Source: Altererythrobacter sp. ZODW24
GTDB taxonomy: Bacteria > Pseudomonadota > Alphaproteobacteria > Sphingomonadales > Sphingomonadaceae
Reading direction: 5' to 3'
DNA length: 64,000 nt
Assembly (NCBI RefSeq): GCF_003344885.1
Contig: NZ_CP031155.1
Span: forward strand, 1,764,001-1,828,000
Shown: positions 17,547 to 25,873 of the stretch, piece after piece
Layout: each line of letters opens with the position of its first letter
Numbering within the stretch: position 1 is the first letter of the stretch
The notes under the pieces: generated by a model
Seen by the model: the letters and a program-made list of their open reading frames with translations, nothing else
Databases searched by the model: none
What the model was told of the DNA's origin: nothing
Program-made: the position numbers and the translations under genes

Positions 17547-18683
17547 CTACTCAGCTGATTCAAGCCACGCGCCAAGCTCGCCCAGCGCCGCGCCGGTTTG
17601 CCGCACGTCGGAGCTAGTAATTTGGCGAAGGCTTTGGTCGAGGCGCGCGCTTAGCCATTTGGCATAACCTCCGCTCTTAGCGTTAGTTAGCCTTGCCAAA
17701 ATTCGCTTTGCAGGCGGAATTGGGCGACCACTAAGCGACGCTATCAGACTTGCTGACTTCCGCGCTGACGGGTCTTGCAGGAGTAGGTCGGGCGCGGCCT
17801 GGAGAATTGTTTCGGGAACAGTCGCAGGCAATGCGCTTCGCTCCACCAGTCCTTCGCGGCGCCACCGGTCCGTGATTGTCAGCACCAATGCGGCGCCGCG
17901 CGTGATCTCCAGCTCCTCGCAGCGTCGCCAGAAGTGCGGCCAATCAACGGTGGTAATGTCGAGCAAATAATCCACGTCGCAGAGCATGAGCGGCCCAACA
18001 TCCAGGCTGATCTCCCCATAGACTGCATGGAGGATCAGATGCAGCAGCATGTCGTCTGCGGCGGGATAGCTTGAAGGATCATCCGCCGACGAACCGCGAA
18101 CTCTGTTGCTGATAACAGTGCTTTCGAAGGCCAGCGTACTGTCGTCTTTTAGCGCGGAATGCAGTTCGATTCTGACGCCCGATTTCGCCAGTAGCGGCGG
18201 CTTGTGCCGATGCCCCTCGTCATAGTCTTCGGAACCTGCCTCGAGTTCATACTCATTGGTAAGCAACAGCAAGAATGCCTCATCTGCCTGGTCTGCAGGA
18301 ACGAGGATATCGAGATCGCGGACGGGCCGTTCGGCAGCGGCAGAATAGGCGTACCAAGCGAGCCAAGCGCCTTTCAACGCAATGCTGACAACTCCATGTT
18401 CGGACAGAAGGCGCGTTAGCGCGAAGAGCTCAGCGCGGTGAGTCAACGCTGAAATCGCTGATGATCTGTGTGCCTGCGCCCAATTTGTCATGATGCTTGG
18501 GGGCGGCTCAGCTGTTAGTTCGCCTCGCATCAACCGGCCATGAAGATGCGGTTGCAAACGGTGGATATGGGCGAGATCGTCGACAGCTGCCCAGTCCTCG
18601 ACGTTGAGCCGTGGCTGTTTGTCAGTTGGCCCCAACATCGCGAGTACGATCCGGCGTAATTCTGAAGGGGATGGTGCGCTCAC
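17547..18683 (-). CDS. Nucleotidyltransferase-like family protein (NTP_transf_5 type)
   Basis: With the GTG at 18683 the product has 378 residues. VSIALKGAWLAWYAYSAAAE followed by RPVRDLDILVPADQADEAF shows the G[GS]xxL-like and hDxDhhh pattern of the nucleotidyltransferase fold seen in the uncharacterised NTP_transf_5 family. These are often found in polysaccharide and lasso-peptide-like loci with unknown substrate. The frame is open to 18833, but that would overlap lptA. The gene lies 31 bases downstream of lptA and 81 bases upstream of gmd, so it bridges the lipopolysaccharide transport genes and the polysaccharide operon. The start is uncertain. Confidence 0.68.
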   Translation of the reverse strand: MSAPSPSELRRIVLAMLGPTDKQPRLNVEDWAAVDDLAHIHRLQPHLHGRLMRGELTAEPPPSIMTNWAQAHRSSAISALTHRAELFALTRLLSEHGVVSIALKGAWLAWYAYSAAAERPVRDLDILVPADQADEAFLLLLTNEYELEAGSEDYDEGHRHKPPLLAKSGVRIELHSALKDDSTLAFESTVISNRVRGSSADDPSSYPAADDMLLHLILHAVYGEISLDVGPLMLCDVDYLLDITTVDWPHFWRRCEELEITRGAALVLTITDRWRREGLVERSALPATVPETILQAAPDLLLQDPSARKSASLIASLSGRPIPPAKRILARLTNAKSGGYAKWLSARLDQSLRQITSSDVRQTGAALGELGAWLESAE

Positions 18684-18714
18684 TTGGCCATCACCGTTCC
18701 CCGCCAGTCCGCTC

Positions 18715-19275
18715 TCAGCTTTCCGGAACGGCGAATGTCCCGCTGACCCGGCCATTGCCTGTGGTGGTCGTGCCCGGCTCGCCGGATACGGAGGAGGAGC
18801 CAGACGCGCGGCCATCGACGCTGGAGATACCACTGCGCAAATCGATAACCAAGCGCCCGCCGTTCAAGGTGTCTGTCCCGCGCCGCAAGCGAACATTGCC
18901 GGCCAGCGTGATGATCCGGCGGTTGAAGTCATAGACCGCGACGTCGCCGCTCGCCGCTTCGCCACCGCGTGTAACGCTGACGCCGCCCGTCGCGGTAATC
19001 CGCTGGATTTGGAGCGATCCTGCATCGCTGTAATTCACGATTGTCCGCGCTGCCGTCAGTCGCAACCCAGCCTGTGTGATATCGACACCGCCAGAAAGGA
19101 CGACGCGGTTCTGGCGGTCCTGCAGCTCAATCCGGTCAGCGGCATAGCTAACCGGCGCATTGGAATTGTGACCGGCGATCGCTTGCGCGCGCAGCTGCAT
19201 TCCGCCGAGTGCCAGCACAGTGGCGACAAATCCGATCAACGCCGGGCGCCATGAATTGCGGATCGTATTAGTCAT
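18715..19275 (-). CDS. lptA: LptA-like lipopolysaccharide transport periplasmic protein
   Basis: The 186-residue protein starts with a signal-peptide-like stretch (PALIGFVATVLALGGMQLRA). It continues with an OstA/LptA domain: VSYAADRIELQDRQNRVVLS (about residue 42) and repeated beta-strand units such as ITLAGNVRLRRGTDTLNGGR. It bridges the periplasm between LptC and LptD in LPS export. Its ATG region touches the stop of lptC (shared position 19275), as is usual for this operon. In many relatives lptB and rpoN follow directly; here they do not. Confidence 0.88.
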   Translation of the reverse strand: MTNTIRNSWRPALIGFVATVLALGGMQLRAQAIAGHNSNAPVSYAADRIELQDRQNRVVLSGGVDITQAGLRLTAARTIVNYSDAGSLQIQRITATGGVSVTRGGEAASGDVAVYDFNRRIITLAGNVRLRRGTDTLNGGRLVIDLRSGISSVDGRASGSSSVSGEPGTTTTGNGRVSGTFAVPES

Positions 19276-19934
19276 CAGGGCATCCTCAATTTTCCGGGTT
19301 CCATGCGCAGCCGAGCATTACCTTGCAGGGCAATTACGCGGGCGTCCAGATCGGCTTCGATAGTGTCTGCGGAGAAGGTTCCGGCTGGTATCGCACCTGC
19401 AATGCCGCCGCTTCCGAACAGTGATTTGTTCGGTAGGTCGATGGTCACATTGCTGGCACTCATCCGGTAGCCGTCCGATGCGGCAAAGCGCACCGGCCCG
19501 ATCACGCCCACTTGGTTCTGGTCGATATCGTAGCGGCCAGCATTAGCGACCAACCGCGCAGGCCCGTCATCCAGCATGATCCGGGCGACTAGATCCTGCA
19601 TCCGCACGATCCCCTCAGCGGCGCTGCGCTGCACAGCCTCACCAGCGGTCAAGGAGAACGGTCGGTTCTGTTTGTCCGACCCGCGGTACAGCGCATCGTC
19701 GACCCGCAGGCGGTTTTCGATCACGGCAACCTTGTTCCGGTCGAGAAGGAAGCTGACTTCGCCGCGAGGACTGAGCGGTGTAATCACCATCAATGCGGCG
19801 AGGACGCCGACACCCATGGGCAGCACCACTCCGAGGAATTTAACGAGCCTGTCATGGAAGCCACCAGGCGCAGCGAATGCCTGGCGCTTGGAGCGCAGCT
19901 GTTTCGCTTCGGCGGTTTCTATGCGGGCGCTCAT
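19275..19934 (-). CDS. lptC: LPS export ABC transporter periplasmic protein LptC
   Basis: The ATG at 19934, eight bases after the rnd stop, gives 219 residues beginning MSARIETAEAKQLRSKRQ. One membrane segment follows (LVKFLGVVLPMGVGVLAALM, about residues 26-45) and then a beta-jellyroll periplasmic part with RVDDALYRGSDKQNRPFSLT. It takes LPS from the LptBFG transporter and passes it to LptA. The frame is open to 20021, but that start lies within rnd. Order rnd-lptC-lptA is the expected alphaproteobacterial arrangement. Confidence 0.87.
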   Translation of the reverse strand: MSARIETAEAKQLRSKRQAFAAPGGFHDRLVKFLGVVLPMGVGVLAALMVITPLSPRGEVSFLLDRNKVAVIENRLRVDDALYRGSDKQNRPFSLTAGEAVQRSAAEGIVRMQDLVARIMLDDGPARLVANAGRYDIDQNQVGVIGPVRFAASDGYRMSASNVTIDLPNKSLFGSGGIAGAIPAGTFSADTIEADLDARVIALQGNARLRMEPGKLRMP

Positions 19935-19942
19935 TGTCGGAA

Positions 19943-20560
19943 TTACATGTGGCTGAAGATGTCGTGCTCGGCCCAACCAGCCAGGTCGAGGCGAGCGCGG
20001 GCGGGTAGGAAGTCGAAGCAAGCCTGGGCCAGTTCGGTGCGCCCTTCGCGTTCCAGCTTCTCAGCGAATATCACTTGCATCTCATGCAGGAATCGAACGT
20101 CGGATGCAGCATATTCCTGCTGCGCTGCACTCAATTCAGCCGCGCCCCAATCGCTTGACTGCTGCTGCTTGGAAATGTCCTTACCCAGTAATTCCGACAC
20201 GATCATTTTCAGGCCGTGGCGGTCGGTATAGGTGCGGGTCAGCTTACTGGCGATTTTGGTGCAGAACACCGGTGCCGCTGTGACGCCGAGATAATGCTCA
20301 ATCGCTGCCAGATCGAAGCGTGCGAAGTGATAGAGTTTGAGCCGCTCTGGATCGCCCAAAACCGCCTTCAGGATCGGCGCATCATAGCTGCTACCGACTT
20401 TGAAACGCACCAGATGCTCATCGCCCTTGCCATCGCTGATCTGGACAACGCACAGGCGGTCGCGCGGTGTGATGAGGCCCATCGTTTCAGTGTCGACGGC
20501 AATGGGACCCGGCGCGAAAACGTCTTCGGGCAGGTCTTCTTCATGTAAGTAAACTGTCAT
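19943..20560 (-). CDS. rnd: Ribonuclease D (exonuclease domain only)
   Basis: The protein has 205 residues with the ATG at 20560. It has the three DEDDy exonuclease blocks: IAVDTETMGL (Asp and Glu), KLYHFARFDLAAIEHYLG (Asp), and QEYAASDVRFLHEM (Tyr and Asp). It trims the 3' ends of tRNA precursors. Unlike the E. coli enzyme it lacks the HRDC domains, as is usual for this short alphaproteobacterial form. It is the first gene of rnd-lptC-lptA, divergent from ung with an 79-base gap between the chosen starts. Confidence 0.88.
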   Translation of the reverse strand: MTVYLHEEDLPEDVFAPGPIAVDTETMGLITPRDRLCVVQISDGKGDEHLVRFKVGSSYDAPILKAVLGDPERLKLYHFARFDLAAIEHYLGVTAAPVFCTKIASKLTRTYTDRHGLKMIVSELLGKDISKQQQSSDWGAAELSAAQQEYAASDVRFLHEMQVIFAEKLEREGRTELAQACFDFLPARARLDLAGWAEHDIFSHM

Positions 20561-20639
20561 GTCCGCCGCCTTAGTCCGATTGGGGAAAGAGGGAAAGGCT
20601 TCGCTGGCGCCCATCCGTACCTCCGCCTAAACTGCACGA

Positions 20640-21320
20640 ATGTCTGATCCGATCCCCGAAAGCTGGCACAAGGTACTCGAACCGGCGCTGAACACGCCAG
20701 AGGTGCGCAAATTGGGCACTTGGCTGCGCGCCGAAGAGGATGCGGGCAAGGTCATGTACCCGCCGAGGGGCCAGCGGTTGGCGGCCTTGGAGCTGACGCC
20801 GCTCGAAGCTGTCAAAGTCGTGATCCTTGGCCAAGATCCCTATCACGGGCCGGGGCAAGCGCATGGCCTCAGCTTCTCGGTGCAGGAGGGCGTCAAACTG
20901 CCGCCCAGCCTGCGGAATATCTACAAGGAGCTTGCAAGCGACATCGGCTGCGCAGTGCCAGCTTCCGGTGACCTTAGCCACTGGGCTAAGCAGGGCGTGT
21001 TGCTGCTCAACAACTCGCTGACAGTCGAGGCGGGGCTTGCCGGTAGCCATGCGAAACGTGGCTGGGATGCGATTACCGATGCGGCTGTTGCAGCGGTGGC
21101 GGAGCGGGCGGAACCGGCCGTATTCATCCTGTGGGGCAGTCATGCTCAAGCGAAGGCCGCACGCATTGCTGGCCTGACAGACGGACCGCATCTGGTGCTC
21201 AAATCCGTCCACCCAAGTCCGCTTTCCTCCCATCGGGGGTTCTTCGGATCAAAGCCCTTTAGTCAGGCGAACGCATTTCTGGAGCATGCCGGACGAGGCG
21301 GGATCAACTGGTGCCTCTAG
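20640..21320 (+). CDS. ung: Uracil-DNA glycosylase
   Basis: The 226-residue protein has the family 1 water-activating motif VVILGQDPYHGPGQAHGL with the catalytic Asp at residue 66 and the DNA-intercalation motif HPSPLSSHRGFFG with the catalytic His. Length is typical. It removes uracil from DNA as the first step of base excision repair. It stands alone on the plus strand, divergent from rnd. No operon partner is evident. Confidence 0.96.
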   Translation: MSDPIPESWHKVLEPALNTPEVRKLGTWLRAEEDAGKVMYPPRGQRLAALELTPLEAVKVVILGQDPYHGPGQAHGLSFSVQEGVKLPPSLRNIYKELASDIGCAVPASGDLSHWAKQGVLLLNNSLTVEAGLAGSHAKRGWDAITDAAVAAVAERAEPAVFILWGSHAQAKAARIAGLTDGPHLVLKSVHPSPLSSHRGFFGSKPFSQANAFLEHAGRGGINWCL

Positions 21321-21505
21321 GGTTACACAAGTTACACCCTGTCACCTTAGAGATATTCATGTAAGACACTGGAAATAATAATAAACACCACGAAAAAGTG
21401 TGAGTGACACCTTTCGGCAATGCGCGAAAAAACGCGAAATGAACAACAGCAATAGGAAAGAGCCAGCCGAAAAGGTAGCATCACGCAAACGTGTAGGAAA
21501 ATCAT

Positions 21506-21832
21506 ATGACCGAGGACGAAGCCCGCACCGTATTGCTGGCCCGCAAGGCCGAACTCGCCGAAGAGGATAGCATGTCGGCCGAGGCACGCGCCCCGGTAAC
21601 TCTGCAACAAGACAGCGTCGGCCGTCTCAGTCGTATGGACGCGATGCAAGGCCAAGCCATGGCCCTAGCCGCAGAGCGCCGCCGTGAAAGCGAACGCCAG
21701 CGGATATTGGGCGCGCTGGCCCGCATCGATGAAGGCGAATGGGGCTATTGCCTCACTTGCGGAGAGGGAATTGCAGCGGCTCGGCTAGGGAACGACCCGA
21801 GTGTAGCGAAGTGTGTGGGATGTGCGGGGTGA
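21506..21832 (+). CDS. DksA/TraR-type C4 zinc-finger protein
   Basis: The 108-residue protein has a charged helical front part and a C-terminal four-cysteine zinc finger: YCLTCGEGIAAARL and VAKCVGCAG (CxxC - 17 residues - CxxC). ALARIDEGEWGYC just before it is typical of DksA/TraR relatives, which bind the RNA polymerase secondary channel. It is shorter than classic DksA (about 150), closer to short TraR/YbiI-like forms. An AGGAAA site lies seven bases before the ATG. The stop overlaps the start region of the Stealth gene, so the two are probably co-translated. An AT-rich 185-base gap precedes it. Confidence 0.8.
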   Translation: MTEDEARTVLLARKAELAEEDSMSAEARAPVTLQQDSVGRLSRMDAMQGQAMALAAERRRESERQRILGALARIDEGEWGYCLTCGEGIAAARLGNDPSVAKCVGCAG

Positions 21833-22767
21833 TTGCTGACATTGTAATTACGTGGGTCGATGGATCGACACCTGAAATGACAGCGAAGCGAGCCCACTAT
21901 CTGGGGGCTGAGCAGGCACCGCTGCATGGGAACGGCATTAACCCGCATCGCTGGGTATGCAGTGACGAGCTCGACTACTGCCTGCGATCAATTGCCAAAC
22001 ATGCCCCTGATGTGAGGCGAATTTGGATCGTTACTGACGGACAGATCCCTAGCCTGTCAGGCTTGCCGGCTGCGTTCAGCAGCAAAATCAGCATCGTTGA
22101 TCATAGGGATATTTTTGCCGGATATGAGTCAGCGTTGCCCACGTTCAACTCGCTCTCGATTGAAACTTTTCTGTGGCGAATTCCCGACCTTGCAGAACAT
22201 TTTGTCTATTTCAACGATGATGTATTCCTGACTTCGCGTGCGGAATTTACTGACTTTTTCACTGAGACCGGGCCTGTGATGCGCGGCGAATGGGTCGACT
22301 TTTCACATCTGCCGGAATGTGAGGATAGCCGGGTCGAGGCCGCCCTGCTGAACCATTACAACCAGATCGTTTCCGGTAATCTGGCAGGATTTAGCGCTGA
22401 CCACATGTTCGAAAGCGCGCATGTGATCCACCCGATGCAGCGGTCAGTCATGGCGAAGCTGTTTGCTGATTACGAAGAGCACTTCGTGCGAAACAGCACA
22501 TTCCGCTTTCGCAGCACGGCCCAGTTCCTGCCACAAAGCCTGCATAATCATTATTGTATCAAGAATGGGCTGGGTCGCATTCATGAAGCCCGCGATTACG
22601 TGCACATCTCTGCAGATGCGTCAGTCCAATGGACTGAGGATGCGATCGCCTCATTCCTCAGCAGTATTCAGAGAGCTGACATAAAATTCATCTGTATCAA
22701 TGATCTGCCGCAGATAGAGCGCCGATTCCCCAAGGCGCGCCGATGGATCGAAGCAGCGATCGGTTGA
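21820..22767 (+). CDS. Stealth family sugar-phosphate transferase
   Basis: Conserved regions of the Stealth family are visible in order: IADIVITWVDGSTPEM (CR1), ELDYCLRSIAKHAPDVRRIW (CR2), FNSLSIETFLWRIPDLAEHF with VYFNDDVFL, and a final KFICINDLPQ (CR4-like). These proteins transfer hexose-1-phosphate to a polysaccharide, as in bacterial capsules with phosphodiester links and eukaryotic GNPTAB. The start is either the ATG at 21820 (315 residues) or the GTG at 21829, which overlaps the zinc-finger gene by exactly four bases (GTGA). It converges on the YeeE gene with no gap. Confidence 0.86.
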   Translation: MCGVIADIVITWVDGSTPEMTAKRAHYLGAEQAPLHGNGINPHRWVCSDELDYCLRSIAKHAPDVRRIWIVTDGQIPSLSGLPAAFSSKISIVDHRDIFAGYESALPTFNSLSIETFLWRIPDLAEHFVYFNDDVFLTSRAEFTDFFTETGPVMRGEWVDFSHLPECEDSRVEAALLNHYNQIVSGNLAGFSADHMFESAHVIHPMQRSVMAKLFADYEEHFVRNSTFRFRSTAQFLPQSLHNHYCIKNGLGRIHEARDYVHISADASVQWTEDAIASFLSSIQRADIKFICINDLPQIERRFPKARRWIEAAIG

Positions 22768-23751
22768 TCATACCGCTGATGCGAGCCGTTCCTTCCGCAT
22801 AGGCATGAACGAGATCGCCAGAATGATGCTCATCGCGGCATAGGCTGCCCAGGCATGATATGCGCCCGATGGCAGAGAATAGACCAGCAATGCGCCGTTT
22901 CCGCCCGGTATTACACTGGCCGCGGAGCCCATGATCGCTCCGCCTATCACGCAGCGGATGAATTTCATTGGCGGACCTTTGGTGAGCTGGAACCGGCCGG
23001 AGCGAATGGCAGCAAATAGCGCGCCAGCCACCATCGCGCTGGCACCGATGATTGCTTTCAGAGTGCTGCGCCTGTCTGCGCCACTGGTGAGGTGGACGCC
23101 TTCGTCGCCAATGACTGCAAGATAGGTCCAATTGCCTGCCAAGGCAAAGAGCAAGCCGCCCAAAACGCCGATAATCAGCATGGCGGTGAAGGGACGTAGC
23201 AAAGCATCGCGGCGCGTGAAGATTGAACCTAGATTTTGCAGGTGCCGCCTCTTTAATGCGGGCAGTGCCAGCACGAGGCAAAGCCCGAAGGCAATCATCG
23301 CGGCATGGCGAGATCCGATAAATGGTGAAGGCAGCGCATCTTGTGGGCTCACCATCATCATCGTCCCCATCACGCCCACAATTGAGCCGATGATTGTCCC
23401 AAGGAAACTCAAATTTCCGCCACTGAGTTTCGCCAATGTACCAAACGCGCAGCCGCCATTGATACGCGCACCGATTCCGAACGCAGCCCCGGCCAAGAGG
23501 ACAGTGACGGTCACTGGATAGGTAGATGCAAGAACGCTCTTGCCGGGGAAGATCCAGCTCAACGGGATGATTGCCAGGCCGGACGATGCAGCAGCGACGA
23601 CAAAGGCGCGAATGCGCAGCGTCTTGCGTTCCACGATCCATTGCTTGGAGGCATCAACCGCGCAAATGCTGCCGCGCCTGATGGCAAAACCGACGGCAAA
23701 AGCGAGAAGCACTGCGAGTAACGAAATCGCGTAATCTGCAACTTCGTTCAT
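22768..23751 (-). CDS. YeeE/YedE family sulfur-compound permease
   Basis: A 327-residue protein with about nine hydrophobic segments. Key positions of the YeeE/YedE (TsuA-like) family are present: a Cys in IRRGSICAVDA (about residue 30), the second Cys in INGGCAFGTLAKLSGGNLSF (about residue 101) and IPGGNGALLV (about residue 286). Relatives take up thiosulfate or other sulfur compounds through conserved cysteines. No tusA-like partner gene is next to it. Supply of reduced sulfur would be useful to a cell making PAPS, but that link is only a guess. Confidence 0.8.
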   Translation of the reverse strand: MNEVADYAISLLAVLLAFAVGFAIRRGSICAVDASKQWIVERKTLRIRAFVVAAASSGLAIIPLSWIFPGKSVLASTYPVTVTVLLAGAAFGIGARINGGCAFGTLAKLSGGNLSFLGTIIGSIVGVMGTMMMVSPQDALPSPFIGSRHAAMIAFGLCLVLALPALKRRHLQNLGSIFTRRDALLRPFTAMLIIGVLGGLLFALAGNWTYLAVIGDEGVHLTSGADRRSTLKAIIGASAMVAGALFAAIRSGRFQLTKGPPMKFIRCVIGGAIMGSAASVIPGGNGALLVYSLPSGAYHAWAAYAAMSIILAISFMPMRKERLASAV

Positions 23752-23775
23752 GCTCGGTCCGTCCCCATTAGCGCT

Positions 23776-24429
23776 TCAATCAGTCAGTCGAACCCGCACG
23801 AAGTTTTCCGTCGATCCCATAAATGAGAGGCTCAGCGCTTCGCCTTCTAACACCCCTGTCGTGCCAGTCATATCCAGTACGCCGAAGGAATTGGGCACGA
23901 GCGTAAACCGCAGTGCCCCGGTCTCACCGCTGATATCAAAGCGCGGTGACTTGATCTCGTGAATGCCTTCAGTCAGCTCGACCCATTCGGGTGTGGCGCA
24001 TGCGCCCTCGGGCGGCGACCAGCCATCATATTGGGTGTAATCGCGCAGTACCGTGTCTTCTCCGCAGCCGAGCACGATATCGACACCGGGCACGCCATTG
24101 CCGTTGGGCCATGCGACCATGATAAATGGCGCGTCGGCTGCTTCGTCATTGGCTGCTCGCTCGAATTCGGGCGGCACAGGCTTGGGCGTCGTGGTGAGCG
24201 TGACCTGCTGCCCATCCTGCTCCCAAGTGCCGCTCGACCGCTTGTCGAGCGCGCCAACGCTGAGCGCGAATTGATAGGTGCCATCTTCGTTCAACCGTAG
24301 GCCGAGAAACATCTCGAGGGAGCCAGGGACACGGTATTCGCCCGCCGCGCTTGCTTGCGCGAATGATGGCGAGGTAAAGCCAAGAGCTGCCAATGCAGCG
24401 AGCAGAAGCGCGACGAATGGGCGCATCAA
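23776..24429 (-). CDS. Secreted protein of unknown function, coupled to gltD
   Basis: The 217-residue protein begins with a clear signal peptide ([20 protein letters not shown], cleavage near SFAQA). The mature part is beta-rich and acidic with two cysteines close together in sequence (VLGCGEDTV and EGACATPEW), perhaps a disulfide. I do not recognise a family. The ATG overlaps the gltD stop by four bases (ATGA), so it is the third gene of the glutamate synthase operon. Its periplasmic place and that operon have no obvious link. Confidence 0.72.
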   Translation of the reverse strand: MMRPFVALLLAALAALGFTSPSFAQASAAGEYRVPGSLEMFLGLRLNEDGTYQFALSVGALDKRSSGTWEQDGQQVTLTTTPKPVPPEFERAANDEAADAPFIMVAWPNGNGVPGVDIVLGCGEDTVLRDYTQYDGWSPPEGACATPEWVELTEGIHEIKSPRFDISGETGALRFTLVPNSFGVLDMTGTTGVLEGEALSLSFMGSTENFVRVRLTD

Positions 24430-25862
24430 CGCGGCAGTTCCGTCGTGCCCATCAGTGCCTCGTCGACGCTACGTGCTGCTTGGCGGCCTTCACGGATTGC
24501 CCAGACGACCAGGCTTTGGCCGCGGCGCATGTCGCCGCAAGCGAAGATGTTCTCTTCGCTGGATTTGTAGTCTTCCGTGTTGCCCAGCACATTGCCGCGC
24601 CCGTCGAGTTCAACGCCGGCTTGGTCCAGCATTCCCGATTTCACGGGACCAAGGAAGCCCATCGCGAGCAGGATCAGATCGGCTTTCAAAGTGAAGGTGC
24701 TGCCTTCGACTTCGGTGAACTTGCCATCTTTCCATTCGATATGCGCGCATTCGAGGCCGGTGACTTTGCCGTCTTCGCCCACAACGCGCTTGGTCAGGAC
24801 TGACCAGTCGCGCTCCACGCCTTCTTCGTGGCTGGATGTGGTGCGCAGCTTCATCGGCCAGTCGGGCCATGTCAGCGCTTTATCTTCATGCTCCGGCGGT
24901 TTGGGCATAATTTCGAGCTGTGTGACGCTGGCTGCGCCCTGCCGGTTGGATGTGCCGACACAGTCAGAGCCCGTGTCGCCACCGCCGAGCACAACCACGT
25001 GCTTGCCTTCGGCGCTCAGCGTTCCGCGCGGCGCGGCGCGGACTTCGTCGTCGCCTGCATTACGCTTGTTCTGCTGGGTCAGGAATTCCATCGCCAGCCG
25101 AACGCCCGATAGTTCCGCGCCGGGGATTTCGAGCGGACGGGCGGTTTCAGCGCCGCCTGCCAGAACTACTGCGTCGAAGTTTTCCTTCAGCGATTTGATC
25201 GAGACATCCACACCCACTTCGGTGGAGCTTCTGAAAGTCACGCCTTCGGCTTCCATCTGCACCGCACGCCGGTTGATCAGATGCTTTTCCATTTTGAAAT
25301 CGGGGATGCCGTAACGCAGCAATCCGCCGATCCGGTCGCTTTTCTCGAAGACTGTTACCGCATGTCCGGCGCGCGCAAGTTGCTGTGCGCAGGAAAGGCC
25401 CGCAGGACCTGATCCCACGACAGCAACGGATTTGCCGCTACGCACTGCGGGAACTTGCGGTTTGACCCAGCCTTCGTCCCACCCGCGGTCGATAATCGCC
25501 ATCTCGATGGATTTGATGGTGACCGGCTCGTCCGTGATATTGAGCGTGCAGCTTGCCTCGCAAGGGGCCGGGCAGATGCGGCCGGTGAACTCGGGAAAGT
25601 TGTTGGTCGAATGCAGCACGTCGAGCGCGTTCTGCCAATCGCCTTCATAGACCAGATGGTTCCAGTCCGGGATGATGTTGTTCACCGGGCAGCCGTTATG
25701 GCAGTATGGAATCCCACAATTCATGCAGCGTGACGCCTGGCTTTTCAGCTTGTCTTCCGAAGGCGGAATCGTAAATTCGCGGTAGCTCTTCAGCCGCTCC
25801 TCGGGAACGATATAGTCGCGGTCCTTGCGCTCGACTTCGAGAAAGCCTGTTTCTTTACCCAT
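24426..25862 (-). CDS. gltD: Glutamate synthase (NADPH) small subunit
   Basis: The 478-residue protein has the iron-sulfur cysteines in [17 protein letters not shown] (about residues 46-62), the FAD motif [21 protein letters not shown] and the NADPH motif [38 protein letters not shown] near the end is the second FAD contact. It feeds electrons from NADPH to GltB in glutamine-dependent glutamate synthesis. It follows gltB by 11 bases, as usual. Confidence 0.96.
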   Translation of the reverse strand: MGKETGFLEVERKDRDYIVPEERLKSYREFTIPPSEDKLKSQASRCMNCGIPYCHNGCPVNNIIPDWNHLVYEGDWQNALDVLHSTNNFPEFTGRICPAPCEASCTLNITDEPVTIKSIEMAIIDRGWDEGWVKPQVPAVRSGKSVAVVGSGPAGLSCAQQLARAGHAVTVFEKSDRIGGLLRYGIPDFKMEKHLINRRAVQMEAEGVTFRSSTEVGVDVSIKSLKENFDAVVLAGGAETARPLEIPGAELSGVRLAMEFLTQQNKRNAGDDEVRAAPRGTLSAEGKHVVVLGGGDTGSDCVGTSNRQGAASVTQLEIMPKPPEHEDKALTWPDWPMKLRTTSSHEEGVERDWSVLTKRVVGEDGKVTGLECAHIEWKDGKFTEVEGSTFTLKADLILLAMGFLGPVKSGMLDQAGVELDGRGNVLGNTEDYKSSEENIFACGDMRRGQSLVVWAIREGRQAARSVDEALMGTTELPR

Positions 25863-25873
25863 CGTATCTGCCC

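Noticed and set aside
21322-21337. Direct repeat GTTACAC twice with a nine-base period
   Set aside because: It lies just after ung without a clear link to the next gene's promoter; two short copies can arise by chance.
22697-23641. A 314-codon open frame on the minus strand
   Set aside because: It is a shifted frame of the YeeE/YedE gene on the same strand; the product is Arg/Cys-rich and not hydrophobic.
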